In this document: positions 12,665-22,800 of the stretch, in pieces | Numbering within the stretch: the stretch's first letter is position 1 | Layout: each line of letters begins with the position of its first letter | Assembly: GCA_945859605.1 (NCBI GenBank) | Contig: OX243822.1 | Coordinates: 27,155,998-27,219,997, forward strand | Length of the DNA: 64,000 bases | Reading direction: 5' to 3' | Source: Lumbricus rubellus | Lineage: Eukaryota > Annelida > Clitellata > Crassiclitellata > Lumbricidae | The notes under the pieces: generated by a model | What the model was told of the DNA's origin: nothing | Seen by the model: the letters and a program-made list of their open reading frames with translations, nothing else | The model's database searches: none | Translations under genes and position numbers: made by a program

Positions 12665-15600
12665 GTCATCATCATCGTCATCATCATCATCATAGCTCTT
12701 TTATAGTTCCCCGGCCAGATGGAAAATTCAGCAGGCTCCATTAGTTTTCATGAATTATGTTTGGTAATTAATCAGTCAGTTCTAAGTTCTATGTATGACG
12801 ATATAATTTCTGTATACAAGTAATTTGCATGTACTTTATCTTAGCGTATATATAATTGAGTTGGTAAATAAGTATTTCCTTTATTACTCCACTTTCAAAC
12901 GCACAATGGGGCATAAAACATCATTATAATACATCAAATAATATCAATTGGTAATATTAGGTACATAGTAAATCACAAGTTGAATGAAATGACTTCAAAT
13001 TTAGCGTCAAACCAGTCATCTTCTTTGTTGTTTGCATGTGCACTTGTTATAGCGCCCATTCCAAGCTCTTTCTACTCAGAGGCGCTCCCGAATGCAGAGC
13101 GGAAACTGCATAAGAGTTTCACGCTGAACCGCTGAGCAATTGTGAGTGAAGGACTTGACCAAGGTCCTATCTATGCAGCGTGGTATCTCTATTCAAGTGA
13201 CCTTAATTTTTATTACTGTTTATCTTTTTTCTCCCAAATGGTTCCATTCATGTATGTTGTGTTTTTTAGTTGTATAGGCCTACTGTGATTATAGAAAATT
13301 GCATATTTTGATTTTTGTATGAATGTACACGCTATGTTCTGTTCTCATATAATGTTCCCGCAGTGTGTTTGCAGGCGATTCAATAAAGCACATACATACT
13401 TACTTACTTAGATTATGTGAGCGAGGCTTTTGTAAATCGTAATCACGTGAATATGATGTAATTCATCCACTCATCCATCGTTATTCTTTCGTCTTTCCAG
13501 ATGACGAAGTTCACGCACATCCGTGACTATCCGCTTCTCGAGACGTCTTTGTTCGTCACGATGTCCTACTGCACGTTCCTCGCTGCTGAGGCGTCTGGCA
13601 TGACAGGTAACGTGACATCTCACCTACAACCTCTGACCTCTTGATATGTGGGGCGCGGTGGTGTAGTGGGTATGTTCGTCGCCTTGCAGCCGAAAGGTTG
13701 CAGGCTCGAATCCACCTCAAATCGCCGCGTAGGGACCTTGGACAAGTCCTTCACTCACAATAGCTCAGTGCTTCGGTATGAAACTCATATGCAGTGTCCG
13801 CGCTGCATTCGGGAGCGCCTCTGAGTAGTGAGAGCTTGAAGGGGCGCTATAACAGGTGCGCATACAAACAAACAATATTTAAAGAGAAAAAATTATGGCG
13901 ATATATAAGTTAATTAAGTTTTTCTGTGCTACCTGTCTGTCCACAGGTATTGTTGCCGTTCTGTTCTGTGGAATAAGTCAGGCGCACTACACGTACAACA
14001 ACCTATCGACCGAGTCAAAGGCTCGCACGAAACAGGTGAGCCCTGTTTTACGTTTATTCAGACAGAGAATTTATCTAGCGCCTTGTAGACAGACAGGTAC
14101 TCAGAGGGGAACTGTATGTTATTATTTCTTTATGATTTCTTTTCAAGTTATATTTTAGTAAAGATCAGTAAAGAAGGTGTCCAACAGAATTATGAAAGTG
14201 GAAAAGAAGAAAAGGTTATAGTGAAGAATGAGTGATGAAGGAAGGGAAAGTAGTAGGCTCATTTAGCCTATATTTATTCATTTACCGTACTAACAATTTG
14301 ATATTGCACCCCTCCAGGGTAACTACTCAGGAGTGGGGGGAGGGCTGATGGTGATTGGAGACTGTGGGGGTGCAGTGGCGGATACAGAAACTTTCGCTGG
14401 GGGGGGGGGGGACAAAAATTTAATTTTTGGTCTTGGAGCAGGAAAAATTTTTGTTGTTGGTCGCCAAAAAAGATGGTGATTTTTTTAGTCATCCGGCTGA
14501 AATCTCTTCGAAATATACCATGACACCTCTAATCGTATTGCTAATTTTCTCTCTCGCCTTGTCTCGCTCCATTTCCTAAAAACCTTCTTGAAACCAAATG
14601 GGGGGTTGGAGGCCATGTCCCATGAATTTTTAAATGGGGGGGGGGCATGGCCGGATTGGCCCATTTCCAAATCACTTTTCGTACTGAAAATCACTAGTAC
14701 TGATCATCACTAGTACTGAACATCACTAGTACTGAACATCAGGGGCTTCTATCCCCCCTAAGCAGCCGGGCTCAATCCATCTTCTTCCCCCCCTCTTTTT
14801 GGTCTCGACAATATGCTATCTAGCCCATTCCTCTAGGGGAAGAAAGGTTTCTGAGATGGACAGGGATTCTGGAAAGGGATGCGCCCTCCCCATAAGATTT
14901 TTTCTACTTCCGCATTCCAATTTCAGCTGTTTATTTATTTCAGAAATTTCAGAAATTTTATATAGCGCCTCTTTAAGCTCTTTAAGCTGTAATTTTCACA
15001 ACTATTATATTTCATTGGCGGGATTGCCAAAAAGAGTGGTATATAGGCAGGGTGAGAATTGCCGGGAGGGTTGGGGGGGGGTTCAACCAGGGGCTTCTAT
15101 CCCCCCTAAGCAGCCGGGCTCAATCCATCTTCTTCCCCTCCTCTTTTTGGTCTCGACAATATGCTATCTAGCCCATTCCTCTAGGGGAAGGAAGGTTTCT
15201 GAGATGGACAGGGATTCTGGAAAGGGATGCGCCCTCCCCATAAGATTTTTTCTACTTCCGCATTCCAATTTCAGCTGTTTATTTATTTCAGAAATTTCAG
15301 AAATTTTATATAGCGCCTCTTTAAGCTCTTTAAGCTGTAATTTTCACAACTATTATATTTCATTGGCGGGATTGCCAAAAAGAGTGGTATATAGGCAGGG
15401 TGAGAATTGCCGGGAGGGTTGGGGGGGGGGGGTTCAACCCCCCAGTCATTTTTAGAGCCCCATGTTAAAGTAATTGTAATTGTAATTGAACATTTATATA
15501 GCGCCGCTCACAGATTCAGTAGCGCTCGTATGTAAAGTATGTTTTTCATACCCCAATTTCAAGTTTATCATAGGCCAACCCCCAGTTATTTTTCCCACAA

Positions 15601-18600
15601 TTCTCATACTGTATATAGGACTTAATAAATAGGTATGTGCTTAAAATAATATAATAATAATGAAAGTACAATGTAGGTTTACGTCATAATGATGCTGTTT
15701 ACTAAGTGTTCAAGGAAACTAAACATTTAGAAATTTGAGTCTGAAGTTTGAAACATAACACTGGAGAGAAGCCATTTAGTTGTAAAAAAATAGTATTTGC
15801 ACAAGTATTACTATTAATTCAAATTCATTATAATAATTATGATTGTGTCATTTATTAAAATAGCAAATAATACTATTATAATCACATAATCGTAAACTTT
15901 ATCATGGTATGGGCCTATTAGACCTATAACAGTTCATGTGATGCAAACATATAGATAGTATAGCTAAAAAGTAAAACTATTACCATTCTGTCAAAATGTT
16001 CTAGGGGGGGGGGAGTAATTTCTGGGGAACTTCTATAGAGGTGCCTAGATTGAGCACTGTTTTCAATGGCCGGTTTTCTCACGCGGCATAGGCTTAGTGT
16101 TTAGTTAACGAAATATGCCCGTGAAGCAAACTTTTCAGTAAACAAAACAAAACAAATGTAACTTTATTTTTGTCACGTCTATGCAGACGATGATGTCGCG
16201 AGATTAAGTGTAAGAACTCCATATCATCCTAGATAATTTTATGTACAAGGCGCCAACAAAATCGAGCGACTTATTCTGGTCTGCATTTATTAAATTTTGT
16301 AGGCTCACACGAAAAGTGCGTAGGCTATGTCGTAGGACTTTAACTGAAGACTCTGTAAATGTAACACGTAAAAAGTGTAATAAAAATTGAAAATTAAAAA
16401 ATCCTCTTTCCCCCCTGTTTTTCACTGGGCGCAAGCTGCGCCCGCCATGTATAGGGATAGAAGCCCCTGGGTTCAACCCCCCAGTCATTTTTAGAGCCCC
16501 ATGTTAAAGTAATTGTAATTGTAATTGAACATTTATATAGCGCCGCTCACAGATTCAGTAGCGCTCGTATGTAAAGTATGTTTTTCATACCCCAATTTCA
16601 AGTTTATCATAGGCCAACCCCCAGTTATTTTTCCCACAATTCTCATACTGTATATAGGACTTAATAAATAGGTATGTGCTTAAAATAATATAATAATAAT
16701 GAAAGTACAATGTAGGTTTACGTCATAATGATGCTGTTTACTAAGTGTTCAAGGAAACTAAACATTTAGAAATTTGAGTCTGAAGTTTGAAACATAACAC
16801 TGGAGAGAAGCCATTTAGTTGTAAAAAAATAGTATTTGCACAAGTATTACTATTAATTCAAATTCATTATAATAATTATGATTGTGTCATTTATTAAAAT
16901 AGCAAATAATACTAGTATAATCACATAATCGTAAACTTTATCATGGTATGGGCCTATTAGACCTATAACAGTTCATGTGATGCAAACATATAGATAGTAT
17001 AGCTAAAAAGTAAAACTATTACCATTCTGTCAAAATGTTCTAGGGGGGGGGGGGGGGGTAATTTCTGGGGAACTTCTATAGAGGTGCCTAGATTGAGCAC
17101 TGTTTTCAATGGCCGGTTTTCTCACGCGGCATAGGCTTAGTGTTTAGTTAACGAAATATGCCCGTGAAGCAAACTTTTCAGTAAACAAAACAAAACAAAT
17201 GTAACTTTATTTTTGTCACGTCTATGCAGACGATGATGTCGCGAGATTAAGTGTAAGAACTCCATATCATCCTAGATAATTTTATGTACAAGGCGCCAAC
17301 AAAATCGAGCGACTTATTCTGGTCTGCATTTATTAAATTTTGTAGGCTCACACGAAAAGTGCGTAGGCTATGTCGTAGGACTTTAACTGAAGACTCTGTA
17401 AATGTAACACGTAAAAAGTGTAATAAAAATTGAAAATTAAAAAATCCTCTTTCCCCCCCTGTTTTTCACTGGGCGCAAGCTGCGCCCGCCATGTATAGGG
17501 ATAGAAGCCCCTGCTGAACATCACTAGTACTGAACAAGACTAGTACTGAACATCACTAGTACTGAACATCACTAGTACTGAACATCACTAGTACTGAAAA
17601 TCACTAGTACTGAACATCACTAGTACTGAACATCACTAGTACTGAAAATCACTAGTACTGAACATCACTAGTACTGAAAATCACTAGTACTGAACATCAC
17701 TAGTACTGAACATCACTAGTACTGACACTAAGAGTAGCAATGGATTTAACCCCTTTATTTGTACCCATCATCGCATGATGGATGACATCACAAACTGGAT
17801 GATGACGACGATGATGATGAACAGTGTATTCAAAACTGCTGTTTGTCTTCATCATGTGTGGGATTATGGTGATGATTGTCCTCATATGTTGTCTGTTGCT
17901 TCACTGTCATTGTTGTCGTTGTTGTTGTCTGCAGGTCTTTGAGTTGTTGAACTTTCTCATGGAGAATTTCGTCTTTGCTTACATCGGCGTTTCAACGTTC
18001 ACGTCGACGAACCACAACTGGGATCCACTCTTCATCTTCTTCGCTTTCGTATCTTTTCCATCGTCATCATCATCGTTGTTGTTGTGTTCGTCATCATCGT
18101 CGTCGTCGTCGTCGCCGTCATCATCGCCGTCATCATACATCATCATCATCATCATCATAATCAACAACATCTTCATCATCATCATCATTATCGTCAACAA
18201 CAACAGCATAATCATCATCAACATCTTCTTCACACCTGATTACGAAAATTATTGCATGTTAATACTGATCATTATTCTTTTGATTTCAAATTTGATTTCA
18301 GATTTGATTTGACGATGATGATAGATTAATATCTTAGTTGTGTTTCCTTAGCTGTCGTTGTCGTTAGGTGTCAATCATCATCGCTCGAGCGTTTAACATC
18401 TATCCGTTGTCCGCTCTGTTGAATCTTGGACGGTCGAACAAAATCACGTTCAACTTTCAGCATCTCATGATGTTCAGCGGTAACTACTACTATTATTAGT
18501 ACTATTTAATCCCTCATGAGGCAGAAAATTGTCCACAAACTGTTTAGTTAGTGGCATCTGGGATGGCTATGATTCATCTAATTCTGGCAAGTCAAAAGTA

Positions 18601-18606
18601 CTCTTA

Positions 18607-18638
<32 letters not shown>

Positions 18639-19804
18639 TATTATTATTATTATTATTCATTCATTTATTAATTTTTCAAAGAAATTGCACCCTTTTAGAT
18701 TTCTACTAAGGCTGCTTTTAAAAACCTAAATTATGTTAAATTCAATATGATCAATATTGTTATTATTAACGCTATTGTTATTATTATTACTATTGGTGGT
18801 ATTATTATTACCGTATTATATATATTATTATTATTATAAACCATCATTTATTTCCGTTTCAAACAGTGCTGTGCGTGATGAACAGTGAACGCCTGACAAA
18901 CACAGGCATAATGTGCTAATTGTTTCCCACAACTAAAACTAATGTCATATTATTATTATTATTATTATTGCTTTTTGTTCTCATATATTTTCCAGATAGA
19001 GTCATGTTTTCGAGTCAGCTTTTGAAAACTGGATGAGCAATTTAACGACTGTTGCCTCTACTCTCTCCCCAATATATAGTTATGGTTATGTTATCCTTCG
19101 TCAAATACCTATTGGCCTTTCTACTTCTACTTAATTTCTTTCTCTTCTCGAGACTGTCTTATTCGACCAGGGTTGGACTGGGAGCGCTCCTGAGTAGTAA
19201 CCTTGAAGGAGCGCTATATCAATTTTTCAGTAAATAATAATAAATAATAATATGTTGGTTTCTTCTTTTTTAGGTTTGCGAGGAGCGATGGCGTTTGCGT
19301 TGGCGATAAGTCAGAGTCAGAATGAAGGTGTTGAGAATCGGACGATATTCTCAACGACTCTCATCATCGTTACGTCTACGGTCATTCTCTGCGGTGGACT
19401 CACGACACCCATGCTCCAGTGGCTCAAGATACGGTCAGAACTAGCACTATACAGTATACAATACAGTTCTGTAATTTGTTAATGCTCTCCTTACGAAGCT
19501 CAGAAGTGCACACTGAAACTTGGCAGCCATTATAGGTGGACTGGAAAAGGTAAGTTTTCAGTTTAGAGCGAAAGACGGTCTCGCTAAGAGAGTTACGAAC
19601 ATGAGGAGGCAGTGAGTTCGAGATGATGAGTGCTGTACATGAGTGAACAAAATGATGTTAATGCACACTGGCGTACGGCAAAATAATGTAGTGCACGTGC
19701 TGTACATAGAAGAAGATCCGGCCAGAAGTGCTTCTCTGTCTGTCTCTATCTTTGTCTCGCTCTGTCTCTGTTCCTCTCTTTCTGTATCTGTTTGTCTCTG
19801 TCCC

Positions 19805-19836
<32 letters not shown>

Positions 19837-22800
19837 GCTCTGTCCCTCAATTTTTTTATGTTTCTGTCTGTCTGTCTTTCTGTATGTTCTCTCTATCTGT
19901 TGTTCCACAGAAGTTAATTTTATTAAATTTTCTGATCCCAATGTCTGTCTTTATTTTGAAGAGTTGGAGTTGAAGAGGAACGTGAACTGCAAAGCTTTGA
20001 ATCACTTCGCACGGTCAGTTTATTGATTAAAGATTGTGGTAAAGTAATTGTGTGGACGTAGCTCTTCAGAAAGGCCATCCCAGACCACTCGGCCAACCAA
20101 AGAGAAGGCTTGATTCTACATGATTGGAGTTTGATCATGATGAGCAAATGGAACTAAGAGGACTTCTATTCGGCAGAGTGTGTGGAAGATCTATGACTTC
20201 GTGGATACCCATCATAAGGCATCATATGTTACATAGTTTTTCTTTTAACATGATTTCTGTGTTAAAAATTTTCATAGCATGTGCCTATATGTTTTATAGT
20301 CTGTGAGCTAACATGTTGCAGCATTTTATATTGCACAGTGTATGCATTAACATGTTTAAATATAATGTATTGCATAGTTTATTTGTTAATGTGTTTCATA
20401 ATTTTGTGTTAATTTGCTTGTGTTAGGTTGTTGAATATATCATTTAATATAGTTTGCATGTTGACATGTTGTATACTTTATGTGTTAACATGTTGCATAG
20501 TTTATGTGTTGATGTATTGCATAGTTTATGTGTTGACATGTTGCATACAATGCATAGTTTGCTTGTTGACATGTTGCACAGTTTACATGTCAACATGTTG
20601 CATAGTTAACATGTCGACATGTTGCAGAGTCCAAGTGAGCCTCGACTTCCTCACTCGGAGTTGAATCCTGGTCGTTTGGCAGAGAAGGCGTTCTTTGTCC
20701 GACTCTGGTACAACTTCGATGCAAAGTATCCTTTTCATGGTCAACGCACATCGTTAGCATTTAACATAACAGGTTTTATTTGGTAACCATCATAATGTGA
20801 TGCTAGTAATCACATCAAATGTTTTTATAAAGATTTGTATGTCTTCACAAGAGACCCAAATAGGGCCAGAGGTCCCAGGGACCAAGGTCACCTGAGGCAA
20901 TATTTTGTTGAGATCATAATGCATCACGGCTAAATATGTTTATATGTTATAACACTAGGTGAGAACTAACGTGTGAACAGAAGGAAATTATAGAATAGAC
21001 ATTGGAAATATGCAAGTTAGAAAACCCAGACATAACTACAAACAAACAAAAGCACATTCAGTGATCGGATAGAACAAAGAATCATGTGTAAAATACATAG
21101 TTAGGAAAGTCTGTGCTGAGTTTGTTTGTATGTGCACTTGTTATAGCACCCCTTCAAGCTGAGTGAAGGTAAGTTGTTTCCATCCGTCCACCCACCTATC
21201 AACCCACATCCCTCCTCACTCATCAATCCTATGGGGGGGCCCGGTAGAGTAATGGTTAACACGCTGGCCAAGAGTGCGAGAGGTATCAGGTTCGAGCCCC
21301 CGTTGGGCGGATTTGATTTGTAGGCTGCTATTAGCGCCATGTAATTGTAAAGCTGTCTGCTCAGTTGGTAGTTAAGTTTAATTAAGATTACTGCACAACT
21401 TGTAAATGTAAAGCGCAGTGCGTCTTGCAGGCGTTTCAATAAAGAAAAGATATTATTATTATTAATACCCATCACACATTCATCCATGCATCCGTCCATC
21501 CATTCACAAACCCACATTCACCCCCACCCCTATCCATCCACCCACGTCTTCTCTGTTTTGCCCTGACTTAGCCAGGATTGTCTCTGTGTAGACTTCTTGA
21601 TGACGCATCATAAAAATTTTCGTAATGAACAAATGAATGAGTATGATGGAGGAGCATGTGTTGACTTTTTCCTGAGCGTTGACCATCATCGTAGCTTCGT
21701 GAAGCCACTGTTGACGCACGCTCGACCTCCGTTGACGGAGAGTCTACCAGGATGTTGCCTCCCTCTCGCACGTCTACTCACCACTGACCAACAACAGTCA
21801 CCGGTTCGTAGTCGTAGGACGACAACACTGTCTCTCTCTAACTGTCTCTCTGGAGCTCTGGCTGTCTATCTGTCTGAAGCTTTTACTGTCTGTCTGCCTG
21901 TTGTGTGTTTTTTATTGTTTGTCTGTCTGTCTATCTGTCTGTCCAGAGGTTTTTCTATCTGTCTGGCTGGTAGTCTGTCTGTTTGTTTGTAGGTCTGAGT
22001 GTCTATTTGTGACTATATGTCTGTTTAGACTCTAGAGGTTTCCTGTCTGTCTGTCTGTTTGTTTGACTGTCTGTCGTCTGTCTTTATGTAATTTTGTATG
22101 TTTCTTAACTGTCTGTTTTGCCTGGGTGTTTGTCCTTATTATGTCTGTCTACGCATTGATGATATCTTGTATGTGTCTTTCTCTTTGTACGTGTTTATCT
22201 CTGTCCGTCTATTTGTCTGTTTATTGTGTCTTGGTGTAGAACAATTAGTGCAGCAAGAAATGAGCGATATTTCCCATGTAAATGAAATATTTAGCTTCCT
22301 TCGTGGAATTGGCAAGTAACTGATATTATTACTATTATTGTTGTTGATATTGCTACTACTTTTGCTCTTATTGCTATTAATGAGTGTAATTTGAGATCTT
22401 TCTACTTCTGCCATTGTTCATTATTAATGCTCCTTTTGTTCATGATCACACTATTTATTAGATGTTTACCCTTATATTATAATCCATTGACATTATTGTC
22501 GTTCTATTATTTTCCTCTTCCTCACTCTCGTTCAATAGTGTGATTTGATAACTTTCTGCTGTTATTCATTATCATTTACTAATGCTACAATTATTCACGT
22601 TGTCATTATTTGTTGTTTGTTTACCATTATATTATAATCTGTTGACATTGTTGTCATTCTATTTTTATTTTCTTCTTTCTCTCTCGCGTTCAGCCGACAC
22701 TCGTCGGAACTGAACAACCGGACGATTCAGACGCCGATCTTGTCGCTGACGATCACGAATTGAACTACGGCGAAAGATCCGATTCACACAACCACGCTGT

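Larger units (their letters stand above)
14740..17513. mobile_element. Outer hAT-like element, split by a copy of itself
   Basis: The inverted ends are CAGGGGCTTCTATCCC, perfect over 16 bp. The target duplication CTGAACAT lies at 14732-14739 and 17514-17521. Its own sequence is 14740-15087 plus 16478-17513, about 1384 bp. The interruption is another copy of the same element. No transposase is visible, so it is non-autonomous. Confidence 0.92.
14681..17735 (+). repeat. 16-bp satellite ACTAGTACTGAACATC, split by a transposon
   Basis: About three units lie at 14681-14739 and about thirteen at 17514-17725, in NHE intron 9. The hAT-like element 14740-17513 separates the two parts. Confidence 0.9.

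Noticed and set aside
12301..12744. Long His-, Ser- or Met-rich open frames
   Set aside because: Translations of the CAT/CGT microsatellite after NHE exon 7; only the part over 12363-12495 is coding.
14372..14420. hAT-type end CAGTGGCGGATACAG
   Set aside because: No matching opposite end or 8-bp duplication found; probably a lone degraded end.
14799..15455. 218-codon open frame on the plus strand
   Set aside because: It spans the junction of the outer and inner hAT-like copies and repeats the same peptide twice. It has no domain and arises from the self-insertion.
21233..21310. Possible tRNA gene (TAGAGTAATGGTTAACACGC, GGTTCGAGCCC)
   Set aside because: Followed by a SINE body and AATAAAG tail that recur in reverse at 32783; treated as SINE family 2.
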